From contig NZ_JAFIQX010000002.1 in the NCBI RefSeq assembly GCF_017356035.1, positions 62,001 to 126,000 on the forward strand: a stretch of DNA of 64,000 nt. The letters are read 5' to 3'. Each line of letters starts with the position of its first letter. The stretch's first letter is position 1. The notes under the pieces are model-generated. The model worked only from the letters and a program-made list of their open reading frames with translations, had not been told where the DNA came from and made no database searches. The DNA is from Longitalea luteola. GTDB lineage: Bacteria > Bacteroidota > Bacteroidia > Chitinophagales > Chitinophagaceae. Both the position numbers and the translations under genes were made by a program. This document shows, in pieces, positions 8,814-17,717 of this stretch.

Positions 8814-9953
8814 ATGCAAACAACGCTGCTGCTGTACAACGATAATAAACTTCAACCCCAAAACGACACCAGTCTGGCCGACATCGCCAGGTCACAGCTG
8901 GTTTTAGGTTTTGGGGGTAAGGAAGTAATAAATGAGCAACCTGTTTACGAAGAATTGAAATCAACTTTTCCTGAAGCGCATATCGTTTTATGTTCTACTG
9001 CCGGAGAAATAATCAATAAACGGGTAAACGATAACTCGGTATCAGTAGCAGCCATTGAACTGGAGAAAACCTCCATTCAGCCTGTTGCAGTGAACATTCG
9101 TGATTATGCAAACAGTTATGAGGCGGGCAAAGCCCTCATCAACCTGATCAACTTTAATAACCTTTCCTACATCCTGATCATTTCTGATGGAAGCCATGTA
9201 AATGGCAGCGAACTGGTTCGTGGTATAAATGAGCTGGTGAATAACCGCGTACCTGTTACCGGCGGCCTCGCCGGCGACGGTACCAATTTTCGATCCACCG
9301 TGGTTGGACTCAACGAAAAACCATCCAGTGGTAACATCGTGGCAATTCCTTTTTATGGTAAACACTTTGTAGTATCTCATGCCTCCATGGGCGGCTGGGA
9401 AATTTTTGGTCCTGAACGTACGGTAACAAAGGCAGTGGCGAACCAGTTATTCGAAATAGAAGGGCAAAAAGCACTTGACCTGTACAAAACCTATCTCGGG
9501 CCTTATGCCGATGAACTGCCGGGCTCGGCCTTGTTGTTTCCGCTCGGTATTAAGACACGGGATGACGATGCACCCGTTGTGCGAACCATACTCTCCATTG
9601 ACCAGGACAGCGGCAGCATGGTCTTTGCCGGTGATATTCCCAATGGTTCAAAAGTACGGTTCATGAAAGCAAATTTCGATAAGCTCGTTGATGCGGCTAC
9701 ACATGCAGCCGGTCAGGCCTTTCAAAAATTGCCGGCAGCGCCCCAACTGGCATTACTGATCAGTTGTGTTGGCCGCAAGATCATTTTAGGCAACCGCACT
9801 GAAGAAGAAGTGGAAGCCGTTGCCGATACGTTCGGCAACAAAACATTACTTACTGGCTTTTACTCTTATGGTGAAATTTCTCCGTTCTGTGATAATGCAA
9901 AATGTGAATTACATAATCAAACAATGACAATTACCACCTTTGACGAGTTATAA
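8814..9953 (+). CDS. FIST domain sensor protein
   Basis: A 379-residue soluble protein with FIST_N (about residues 20-205, with VTGGLAGDGTNF) followed by FIST_C (about 215-360, ending TGFYSYGEISPF). FIST modules are input domains thought to bind small ligands such as amino acids, and in some bacteria they partner nitric-oxide or cell-contact signalling kinases. Its last 14 bases overlap the start of a hybrid histidine kinase, so the FIST protein very likely feeds that kinase. There is no membrane anchor. The ligand is not predictable. Confidence 0.9.
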   Translation: MQTTLLLYNDNKLQPQNDTSLADIARSQLVLGFGGKEVINEQPVYEELKSTFPEAHIVLCSTAGEIINKRVNDNSVSVAAIELEKTSIQPVAVNIRDYANSYEAGKALINLINFNNLSYILIISDGSHVNGSELVRGINELVNNRVPVTGGLAGDGTNFRSTVVGLNEKPSSGNIVAIPFYGKHFVVSHASMGGWEIFGPERTVTKAVANQLFEIEGQKALDLYKTYLGPYADELPGSALLFPLGIKTRDDDAPVVRTILSIDQDSGSMVFAGDIPNGSKVRFMKANFDKLVDAATHAAGQAFQKLPAAPQLALLISCVGRKIILGNRTEEEVEAVADTFGNKTLLTGFYSYGEISPFCDNAKCELHNQTMTITTFDEL

Positions 9954-12900
9954 TTGCGATAAGAGCTTAAATAAACTTCTTGAACGGCAGATCAAAAAAT
10001 ATCTACCTGAAGGCTATTGCATGGATGAACACCTGAACCGGTTCATTCGCGCAGTACACGATTCGTATGAAGAATATGAACGGGACCGCAAACTGTTCAA
10101 CCATGCTTTCGCCTGCAGCGAAAAGGAATATATTCAGATCAATGATAAACTAAAACTGGAAGCCCGCCTTAAACATGCTTCCATTCAGCAGTTAAAAGAA
10201 ACTATTAATAAATTTAAAGGAACCCATTCGCACGCATATAATGAATCCGATGACCTGTCGGACATCATCAATTACCTTGAACACGAACTGCAGGAAAAAA
10301 AGAAGGCCGACGACCTGCTGCAACAATCTGAAAAACGTTTGCGCCTGGCATTATCAACCATCGACGATAATGTGTGGGAGTATCATTTCCCCACGCGTAC
10401 CATGACCTTTGCCATTAATGAAAAATCGATCCTCGACCTTGACAAAAATGTATACGAAGGAAAAGAAAACCTGGTGTGGTGGCAAACCATTCTCGAAGAT
10501 GACCGCCATATTGCAATAGAAACGTTCCGTCAATACATGAGTGGTGAAATAACCAGGCATTGCGTTGAATACCGGGTAAAACTCACCAATGGAAAAACAA
10601 AATGGATCCTGAACCGGGGCGGCGTCATAAGCAAATCCAAATCCGGTAAGCCCATTACCATCATTGGCACGCTTACGGATATTCAAAACTATAAAACTAT
10701 TCAAAGTGAGCTAACGGAAACCGCCAACCGTCTCGCCCACCTGCTCAAGAACCTGCAAACGGGCGTGCTGCTGGAAGACGAGAATGGGACCGTGGTGCTT
10801 ACCAATAAAAAATTCACCGAGTTCTTTGCTTATCCCGGTTCACCCGATACACTGGTAGGCATTGAATGCACCGAATTGTATGAAACGAGCACCAATCTCT
10901 TCAAACATCCGGTAGAGTTCTTACACCAAACCGCCCGCCACTTAAAGAACCGGGTACCGGTGAATGCCGAAGAATTGAAAATGGCCGACGGCCGCGTACT
11001 GGAAAGAAGTTACATTCCTTTATTTATTGATGATATTTACCGCGGCCATTTATGGACGTACAACGACATTACCGAAAGAAAACGATCCGAGATCCAGCTC
11101 AAAAAACAGGAAGAAAAATACCGGAGTATTATAGCGAATATGAACCTGGGCCTTATTGAGGTTGACCTGGAAGAGAATATAAGGTATGTGAACCAGAGCT
11201 TTTGCTTAATGAGCGGTTATGAAGAACATGAATTGATCGGCAAAAATGCGGCCTCACTGTTTGTGAAAGAAGAGGACAGGGGGTTGATCGGCGCAAAAAA
11301 CGAATCGCGGCAAAAGGGAATATCGGATGCCTATGAAATGAACGTGAAGACGAAAAACAGCGATGCCAACTGGTGGCTGATCTGCGGCGCACCATTATAC
11401 AACGACAACCAGCAACTCATTGGTTCCATTGGCGTGCACCTTGACATTACCCAGCAAAAAATACTGGAACGGCAGCTGATGGAAGCTAAGGATCTCGCCG
11501 AAAGATCAGTTCATGCCAAAGACCTTTTCCTGGCTAATATGAGCCATGAAATCAGAACGCCCATGAATGCCATTCTTGGCATGAGCAAACAGCTGCAAAA
11601 GACCATCCTCAATCCGCAACAGCAATCATTCCTCGAGATCATTGGCACTGCGGCCGAAAACCTGCTGGTAATTATCAATGATATTCTCGACTTTTCAAAA
11701 CTGGAGGCCGGCAAGGTTACCCTGGAAGAAATCGGTTTCAATATGCACGACCTCATAACCAATACCAGCCGCATATTGAAATTAAAAGCAGAAGAAAAGG
11801 GATTGATCTTTTCTGTATCCATTGCACCTGAAGTAGCCAAAGTATTAAAGGGCGACCCGTACAGAATAAACCAGGTCTTGATGAACCTGCTGAGTAATTC
11901 AATAAAATTCACCAAGCGGGGCAAGGTCACTTTACAATGTTTAATAAACAATAATGGACCTGATGCGCAGCAGTTGGAGATCATCATCAGCGATACCGGC
12001 AAGGGCATGGACGAAGCCTACCTGAAAAACCTCTTCAATAAATTCAGCCAGGAAGATGAAAGCATTGCCCGCAGTTATGGCGGAACCGGCCTCGGCATGA
12101 GCATCGTTAAACAACTGGTTGAACTTATGAACGGCAGCATTTCGGTAAAAAGTAAAAAAGGCGAGGGTACCGAGGTGAACATTCAATTGTCTTTCCCAAA
12201 AGGCACCGAAAGCGATCTGCCTAAAAAAGACAACAGCCATGTAGAAGCGCATATTCTGGCCGATAAAAAGATCTTGCTGGTAGAAGACAATGAAATGAAC
12301 CGCGTGGTAGCAGAAACTATTCTGAACCAGTATGGCGCCGCTATCTCAGAAGCCGTGAACGGCGTTGAAGCGGTTGATGCCATCCGCAACCACCAATATG
12401 ATATTGTATTGATGGATATCCAAATGCCAGTCATGGATGGACTGGAAGCCACCCGCACCATCAGAGAAGACCTGCAATCGAATATTCCCATCATTGCCCT
12501 TACAGCCAATGCAGTAAAAGGCGAAATGGAAAAATGCATACAGGCTGGCATGAACGATTATTTAAGCAAACCTTTTGAAGAAGAAGACCTCATCCGGCTC
12601 ATTGCCAAATGGCTAGGGCGTGAAACTCATTTTGGTCCGGCCAAAACCGCCACAGTTACCGCCAAACCGTTGTACGACCTGGACAAACTAAAGCAGATCA
12701 CCCGCGGCGATGATAAATTCATGATAAAAATGCTGCAGGTTTTCATCAATGAAACTTTAAGCGGTTTAGCGCACCTGGAAAAAGCTTTTGAAGAAAAAAA
12801 TATCAAACAGGTACAGTTCCTGTCACATCGCATGAAGTCCTCACTCAACAATCTGAACATCGTAGAAGCAGCGGGCATCGCCGAAAAAATGGAAAAAACA

Positions 12901-13011
12901 ATGTGGACTGAATCCGAATACCCGGTTCTGCAGCATCAGCTTACTGCATTTAAAAAAATTATCCATGAGGTGATCCCTATGATCAGGGCAGAATATGACG
13001 GGCTGTCGTGA
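9940..13011 (+). CDS. Hybrid sensor histidine kinase with receiver and HPt
   Basis: A 1023-residue cytoplasmic phosphorelay protein. The N-terminus has a SLNKLLERQIKKYLP motif seen at the start of related Bacteroidota kinases, then a coiled coil and three PAS-type domains (about 130-250, 260-385, 390-510). HisKA has phospho-acceptor H536 in MSHEIRTPMNAILG. HATPase_c has N box NLLSNSIKF and glycine boxes DTGKGMD and GGTGLGMSI. The receiver has D826 in LMDIQMPVMDG and the HPt has H963 in LSHRMKSS. The start is the TTG at 9940, inside the FIST stop region; the next ATG (10021) would cut away the conserved RQIKK motif. Translational coupling to the FIST gene is likely. The final response regulator is not in view. 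Confidence 0.9.
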   Translation: MTSYNCDKSLNKLLERQIKKYLPEGYCMDEHLNRFIRAVHDSYEEYERDRKLFNHAFACSEKEYIQINDKLKLEARLKHASIQQLKETINKFKGTHSHAYNESDDLSDIINYLEHELQEKKKADDLLQQSEKRLRLALSTIDDNVWEYHFPTRTMTFAINEKSILDLDKNVYEGKENLVWWQTILEDDRHIAIETFRQYMSGEITRHCVEYRVKLTNGKTKWILNRGGVISKSKSGKPITIIGTLTDIQNYKTIQSELTETANRLAHLLKNLQTGVLLEDENGTVVLTNKKFTEFFAYPGSPDTLVGIECTELYETSTNLFKHPVEFLHQTARHLKNRVPVNAEELKMADGRVLERSYIPLFIDDIYRGHLWTYNDITERKRSEIQLKKQEEKYRSIIANMNLGLIEVDLEENIRYVNQSFCLMSGYEEHELIGKNAASLFVKEEDRGLIGAKNESRQKGISDAYEMNVKTKNSDANWWLICGAPLYNDNQQLIGSIGVHLDITQQKILERQLMEAKDLAERSVHAKDLFLANMSHEIRTPMNAILGMSKQLQKTILNPQQQSFLEIIGTAAENLLVIINDILDFSKLEAGKVTLEEIGFNMHDLITNTSRILKLKAEEKGLIFSVSIAPEVAKVLKGDPYRINQVLMNLLSNSIKFTKRGKVTLQCLINNNGPDAQQLEIIISDTGKGMDEAYLKNLFNKFSQEDESIARSYGGTGLGMSIVKQLVELMNGSISVKSKKGEGTEVNIQLSFPKGTESDLPKKDNSHVEAHILADKKILLVEDNEMNRVVAETILNQYGAAISEAVNGVEAVDAIRNHQYDIVLMDIQMPVMDGLEATRTIREDLQSNIPIIALTANAVKGEMEKCIQAGMNDYLSKPFEEEDLIRLIAKWLGRETHFGPAKTATVTAKPLYDLDKLKQITRGDDKFMIKMLQVFINETLSGLAHLEKAFEEKNIKQVQFLSHRMKSSLNNLNIVEAAGIAEKMEKTMWTESEYPVLQHQLTAFKKIIHEVIPMIRAEYDGLS

Positions 13012-13040
13012 TAATACGGGTATTTTAAAAGCACAACATT

Positions 13041-13175
13041 AAGGGCAGACCGTTGGTCCGACCCGCTAACCGAAAGCCCGAACCACCCGCGACTTTGCCA
13101 CTGCCCTTTGCGCGATCATCGCGAATTGGGGAAGCCGGAAAGCAGCCAGCAAAACGCTTGTGGTAACATTACCTC
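13041..13175 (+). promoter_or_regulatory. Structured RNA resembling a compact cobalamin riboswitch
   Basis: A GC-rich non-coding block in a 422-bp gap. Motifs of the cobalamin riboswitch appear in the right order: GGTCC (13055), CCCGCGACTTT (13086), GCCACTG (13097), a perfect hairpin CGCGA-TCA-TCGCG (13111-13123), GGGAAG (13129-13134) and AGCCAG-A-A-AC (13144-13154). It is shorter than the usual class: the helix between CCCGCgACT and GCCACTG is missing and the GGTGAAAATCC box is degenerate. There is also an 8-bp pairing AAGGGCAG/CTGCCCTT (13041-13048 with 13101-13108). It lies about 260 bp before the NDH-2 gene. It may be a functional variant, a relic, or another structured RNA. Confidence 0.45.
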
Positions 13176-13433
13176 AAAAACACAGCCCTCTGGCCTGAAC
13201 TGCGACCCATGTTCCCTCCGCTGATAACTGATTGAAAAATAAGCCAGTAAAATTTTTACACGCAAGTTTTTTATGGAATTTCAATAATAGTAACGACCTT
13301 TACGGCGTCTATCATTCTCCATCCTTGCTTTTTTAATACTTGCCATAACCTGAAAAGTTAGTAAGGCGAAAGGTGCTCCATTATGCCAATGGTGGCACAA
13401 TTGTTCATTAATGTTTAATCAGAAGAACGAGTT

Positions 13434-14732
13434 ATGGAACAACCAGTTAAAAAAGTGGTCATTGTCGGAGGAGGATTTGCCGGCATTAACCTCATCAAAA
13501 AGCTTAGAAAAGACAAGCGTTTCCACATTACCCTGGTAGATAAGAACAACTACCATTTCTTTCCTCCGTTGTTATACCAGGTTGCAACCGCTTTTATTGA
13601 GCCTTCGAACATCAGCTATCCGTTTCGCAGGTTATTTCAGGAAGAAACCAATCTGCGGTTTCATATGGGTTGCCTGAAGAAAGTAAATCCCGATCAAAAC
13701 ACTATTGAAACAGACACCGGCATCGTAGCATACGATTACCTGGTGCTGTGCCTGGGAACCGAGACCAACTATTTCGGCATGGAGCGCGTAAAAGACAATT
13801 CGCTGCCCATGAAGACGATCGACGATGCCCTTAATCTGCGCAACCATTTACTGCTGAATATGGAAGAAGCAGTACGCACGAAGGATCTGAAAGAAAAAGA
13901 AAAGCATTTGAATATCGTGATCGCCGGTGGCGGCCCTACCGGTGTTGAATTAGCCGGTATGCTGGCTGAGCTGGGACGAAATATTGCCTTGAAAGAATAT
14001 CCTGAAATCAAGGACCTTCGTTCACACCTCTACCTTATCGATGCCGGCAAATCATTGCTGAGCCCCATGAGTAAAAAATCGCAGGAAGAAGCCACCAAAG
14101 TTTTAAAGAAGCTCGGGGTACATGTGATCACCAATACCGCCGTAAAAGACTATGTGGATGATGTCGTTTATCTGGCCGATGGAAGAACCATTCCTACCAA
14201 CGTGCTGATCTGGGCTTCAGGGGTAGTGGCAAGAGAAATTCGGGGTTTACCGGCTTCGTCCGTTGGCCGTGGCAGAAGGATCCTCGTAGATGAACATAAT
14301 AAAGTACAGGGCACTCAAAATATTTTTGCACTGGGTGATATTTGTTTAATGACCGCTGACAAGAACTTCCCCAATGGCCACCCTCAATTAGCCCAGGTAG
14401 CTATCCAGGGCGGTAAACAATTGGCAGAAAACCTCATCAGGCAGGCTAACGGCAAACCTATGGAACCCTTTGCTTACAATGATAAGGGCAGTATGGCCAT
14501 TATTTCAAAGTATAAAGCCGTAGTTGACCTTCCCAAATTGTTCTTTAAAGGTTTTGGTGCCTGGATGGTATGGTTGTTCATTCACATTATTCCATTAATT
14601 GGTTTCCGCAATAAAATGAAACTGGCCTTTAGCTGGTTCTGGTCGTTTATGACCAACGACCCCACGTTGCGGCTGATCATTCGACCAAGGAAAGAAGATG
14701 TACAAAAAGAGTTGACGAAGATGAAAACGTAA
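13434..14732 (+). CDS. ndh: Type II NADH dehydrogenase (NDH-2)
   Basis: A 432-residue single-subunit, non-proton-pumping NADH:quinone oxidoreductase. The FAD Rossmann motif is VVIVGGGFAGINLIKKL (about residues 8-24), with NYHFFPPLLYQVAT typical of the family. The NADH-binding Rossmann motif is IVIAGGGPTGVELAG (about 161-175), and FALGDICLM is the second FAD motif. The hydrophobic C-terminus (MVWLFIHIIPLIGF) is the membrane-association region. It is transcribed alone after the riboswitch-like RNA and ends in a strong terminator. Confidence 0.93.
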   Translation: MEQPVKKVVIVGGGFAGINLIKKLRKDKRFHITLVDKNNYHFFPPLLYQVATAFIEPSNISYPFRRLFQEETNLRFHMGCLKKVNPDQNTIETDTGIVAYDYLVLCLGTETNYFGMERVKDNSLPMKTIDDALNLRNHLLLNMEEAVRTKDLKEKEKHLNIVIAGGGPTGVELAGMLAELGRNIALKEYPEIKDLRSHLYLIDAGKSLLSPMSKKSQEEATKVLKKLGVHVITNTAVKDYVDDVVYLADGRTIPTNVLIWASGVVAREIRGLPASSVGRGRRILVDEHNKVQGTQNIFALGDICLMTADKNFPNGHPQLAQVAIQGGKQLAENLIRQANGKPMEPFAYNDKGSMAIISKYKAVVDLPKLFFKGFGAWMVWLFIHIIPLIGFRNKMKLAFSWFWSFMTNDPTLRLIIRPRKEDVQKELTKMKT

Positions 14733-14769
14733 GAGGAAAAAATACTATCAGGACAACGGGTTGATAAGA

Positions 14770-14804
14770 AGCCCCGGGAATAGCAAATGCTCAATCCCGG
14801 GGCT
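14770..14804. terminator. Bidirectional terminator between ndh and RDD gene
   Basis: Perfect 10-bp arms AGCCCCGGGA/TCCCGGGGCT around a 15-nt loop lie between convergent genes. Confidence 0.75.
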
Positions 14805-14846
14805 CATTATCTTATAACTTTTATCTTTATCAATTTTCAAGCTTAT

Positions 14847-15317
14847 TTACCAGGTTTTCTTTACAACCACGGTGTTTGTCCAGCGGTCGTGCCAGGGCAT
14901 ATAGCCAAAGGCGCTGAATGGTTCAAATGGAACGAACCTGCACAAAGAACGCATCAAAGCATGTTTAAAAGTAAAAGGGGTGCCATCCTGCGTGATAGCG
15001 GTTGTATTCGTCAAAATTTTACCTAACGTTCTTCCATTGGTAGCGGCTTCAAAAATGGTGTAATATGCCAATGTGACCAGCAGGGAAGATAAGAGCCTTG
15101 TCCAAACTATCGACAGGTTTCCCTGCGCTAATGCATCGTCACTATAATTGCCATTGCCGGTTAATCCAAGTACATAATCAAGTCCGTTAAAAATTACGCC
15201 AATCGCGATCTGATCAATCAGGTAATTCACAAATCGTATTCCGGGTGAAACCGGATCAACATAATTTACTTCGTTCTGTATATCCTGTAACAGGTCTGCC
15301 TGATCTTGTTGTTCCAT
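14847..15317 (-). CDS. RDD family membrane protein
   Basis: A 156-residue inner-membrane protein with the RDD pattern: GIRFVNYLIDQIAIGVIF at the first helix, a second helix around WTRLLSSLLVTLAYYTIFEA, and GRTLGKILTNT before the C-terminus (HALMRSLCRFVPFEPFSAF). I start at ATG 15317 (MEQQDQ); a start at 15362 would add 15 non-conserved residues. A TATTTTTG box (15338-15345, minus strand) lies 20 nt before this ATG. RDD proteins are poorly understood; roles in transport have been suggested. Confidence 0.85.
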   Translation of the reverse strand: MEQQDQADLLQDIQNEVNYVDPVSPGIRFVNYLIDQIAIGVIFNGLDYVLGLTGNGNYSDDALAQGNLSIVWTRLLSSLLVTLAYYTIFEAATNGRTLGKILTNTTAITQDGTPFTFKHALMRSLCRFVPFEPFSAFGYMPWHDRWTNTVVVKKTW

Positions 15318-15337
15318 AGTAATTGGGGTTGAGGGTG

Positions 15338-15345
15338 CAAAAATA
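15338..15345 (-). promoter_or_regulatory. Candidate -7 box of the RDD gene
   Basis: TATTTTTG on the minus strand matches TAnnTTTG, 20 nt before the ATG at 15317; no TTG at the expected -33 distance. Confidence 0.35.
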
Positions 15346-15415
15346 GTGCGAAAGAACGGCATAGCAGACGTCCTGTTGCCGCACTAGGTAAAATTAACTA
15401 GTCATTTTAAAAAGG

Positions 15416-15443
15416 AAAGCCCTGGCAACACCGCCAGGGCTTT
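15416..15443 (-). terminator. Terminator of the S46 peptidase gene
   Basis: Perfect 11-bp hairpin AAAGCCCTGGC/GCCAGGGCTTT with a 6-nt loop, 19 bp after the S46 stop codon on the minus strand. Confidence 0.8.
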
Positions 15444-15462
15444 CAAATTAATAGGTTGTAGA

Positions 15463-17628
15463 TTATTGCTTTACGAGTTTCAACTCGTTGATGAGGTTGG
15501 TAGCCCCGCCCAGCTTATCGATGCACCACAACACATAACGAACATCGACACAAATAGTGCGGTTGTAAACCGGGTCAAATGCGATCTTATGGCTCAATGC
15601 CTCATAATTGCCATCAAATGCCAGTCCGATCAGATTACCGCTGCCATCAATAACCGGTGAGCCGGAGTTACCGCCGGTAATATCATTGGTAGTTATAAAA
15701 CCAATTACCAGGTCATTTCGTTGTTTGTCGATGTACTGGCCATAATCTTTTTTCCTCGCCAGTTCAATCAGTTTCTCCGGCAGGTCGAATTCATAATCGC
15801 CGGGTTTGTATTTTTCCATGATACCTTTCATGGTAGTTACATAGTCATACTTCACAGCATCGCGCGGCGCGTAGCTTTTTACATTGCCGAAACTTACCCG
15901 CATGGTGAAGGTAGCATCGGGATACATCTTTTTTGCTTTTACGGTATCCATCTGCATAATGCCTTTCAGGTACAACCGGCCAAACTCATTATTCTTTAAT
16001 GTGAATTGCTGGTAGTTCTGCAAATATTTACCCTGCCAGTTCTTCAAAAAGGCGCTGGCAACGGCGTAAGCAGGATCGGCCTGTAATACAGTAGCATCCG
16101 GATTCGCACTGAATGCTTCCCATTTAGCATTATCCAGGATCATGGTGTTGGCGAAAATACTGGCTGCATATTTTTTATACGTTGCTTCGTCATTCAGATC
16201 GCCATAATTCGCTTTCACGCCATCATAAAAACCGATCGGATGCTGTGATTTATCAATGTCTTTGTAATACATCATCAATACGGCAGCAACGATATTCTGG
16301 TCAGATGGCTTGTTCTCGTTTTTCAACAGCTCGGCTCTTGCTTCCCTGGCGGCATCGATGGCTTTCTTAATATCTGCGCTACTTCCTTTTTTCACAATGG
16401 CGTTCTCAACCTGTTGTAAAGAACCAGCGATTGCTAACAGCGGGGATCCAAAAATACCTTCATTGATATACACGCGGTGTTTCGAATACGGACGCCATTG
16501 ATCGTATGCAGCAGCCCAGTCTTTAAAGATATTTGCAAACTCGGGTTTATTATTAGCCCAGGTCTGGAATTTTTCCTCCGCTGCTTTCTTCTGATCATAT
16601 ACATTGTATTTGATCAACTGCTTGCTTTCGCCATCGAAGAACTTCCAGTAGTTGGCAATGGAAGCATAATCAGCAGCCAGTTTCAGTTTCGTAGCAGGAT
16701 CATCCTTCATTTGCTCAAACATATATTTCAACCGCATATCGCGCAGCTTCACCAACGTTGGATTATCGATATCTATTTTTTGTTTGATACCAAATGAAGT
16801 TTCATAACGGTTGGTGCTGCCAGGATATCCGTAGATCATGGCATAATCACCGTCTTTAATGCCTTTTATAGAAACAGGCAGAAAATGTTTAGGTTTTAAC
16901 GGAACGTTCTCGGGAGAATAGCCAGCTGGTTTTCCGTCCTTGCTCATATATACGCGGAATACGGAAAAATCGCCGGTGTGGCGGGGCCATTCCCAGTTAT
17001 CAGTATCGCCACCGTATTTACCAATGCTTTCAGGTGGAACACCTGCAAGGCGGATATCAGCGTAACGTTTGTAAACAAATACCAGGTATTGATTGCCTTT
17101 GAACAATGAGCTTACCCGGCCAATGGTACTGGTTGATTCATCGGAGAACCGCTTGTTGATGGCCGTTGTAACCGAAGTGATCTTGGTTACGCGCTCCAGG
17201 CCGCTCAATCCCTTTGCAGAATCCAGCACTTCAGCGGTTACATCTTCTATTTTTGTAAGAAACTCGGCATACAGGCCGGGAGAGGGAATTTCTTCCTGTT
17301 TGCTTTTTGCCCAGAAACCATTTTTGAGATAGTTGTTGGTTACCGAACTGGCAGAAGCCACCGCATCATAACCGCAGTGGTGGTTGGTAAAAATAAGGCC
17401 TTCGTTACTTACAATTTCGCCGGTACAAAATCCGCCGAAAATGATAATAGCATCTTTAATGGAAGCCTTGTTCATGTGGTACAACTGGTCTTTGGTAAGC
17501 TTCAGACCGCGCTTCACCATGTCGTTATATACCTGTTGACCAAGCAATAGCGGCAGCCACATGCCTTCATCGGCAAAGCTGCGCACCATAGTAACGGCTA
17601 ACACAACCGTTAAATAAATTTTCTTCAT
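15463..17628 (-). CDS. S46 family dipeptidyl peptidase (DPP7/DPP11-like)
   Basis: A 721-residue exported serine peptidase that releases dipeptides from oligopeptide N-termini in the periplasm, feeding amino-acid use. The signal peptide (MKKIYLTVVLAVTMVRSFA) precedes DEGMWLPLLL, the normal mature N-terminus. The catalytic His lies in FTNHHCGYDAV (residues 80-90) and the nucleophile in TGGNSGSPVIDG near residue 655, in a chymotrypsin-like fold split by a helical domain. Length matches the family. Whether it prefers hydrophobic (DPP7) or acidic (DPP11) residues depends on a Gly/Arg switch near the Ser that I cannot place with certainty. Confidence 0.93.
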   Translation of the reverse strand: MKKIYLTVVLAVTMVRSFADEGMWLPLLLGQQVYNDMVKRGLKLTKDQLYHMNKASIKDAIIIFGGFCTGEIVSNEGLIFTNHHCGYDAVASASSVTNNYLKNGFWAKSKQEEIPSPGLYAEFLTKIEDVTAEVLDSAKGLSGLERVTKITSVTTAINKRFSDESTSTIGRVSSLFKGNQYLVFVYKRYADIRLAGVPPESIGKYGGDTDNWEWPRHTGDFSVFRVYMSKDGKPAGYSPENVPLKPKHFLPVSIKGIKDGDYAMIYGYPGSTNRYETSFGIKQKIDIDNPTLVKLRDMRLKYMFEQMKDDPATKLKLAADYASIANYWKFFDGESKQLIKYNVYDQKKAAEEKFQTWANNKPEFANIFKDWAAAYDQWRPYSKHRVYINEGIFGSPLLAIAGSLQQVENAIVKKGSSADIKKAIDAAREARAELLKNENKPSDQNIVAAVLMMYYKDIDKSQHPIGFYDGVKANYGDLNDEATYKKYAASIFANTMILDNAKWEAFSANPDATVLQADPAYAVASAFLKNWQGKYLQNYQQFTLKNNEFGRLYLKGIMQMDTVKAKKMYPDATFTMRVSFGNVKSYAPRDAVKYDYVTTMKGIMEKYKPGDYEFDLPEKLIELARKKDYGQYIDKQRNDLVIGFITTNDITGGNSGSPVIDGSGNLIGLAFDGNYEALSHKIAFDPVYNRTICVDVRYVLWCIDKLGGATNLINELKLVKQ

Positions 17629-17650
17629 ATAATGATAGCTTTTGTGGCGG

Positions 17651-17658
17651 CAAACCTA
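17651..17658 (-). promoter_or_regulatory. -7 box of the S46 peptidase gene
   Basis: TAGGTTTG on the minus strand fits TAnnTTTG, 22 nt before the ATG at 17628. The nearest upstream TTG is 23 nt away, at the edge of the usual range. Confidence 0.45.
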
Positions 17659-17717
17659 TTGAAAATTTTTATTAATTGGCTCAAGGGGGCAAGCCGTCCA
17701 TCGAACATATAACCATT

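Noticed and set aside
13041-13175. 4.5S (SRP) RNA or RNase P RNA
   Set aside because: GTTGGTCC..CCCGC and GCCGGAAAGCAGCC look SRP-like at first, but the conserved GTCAGG/AGCAGCC helix 8 loop is absent and RNase P core motifs are missing; the cobalamin motif order fits better.
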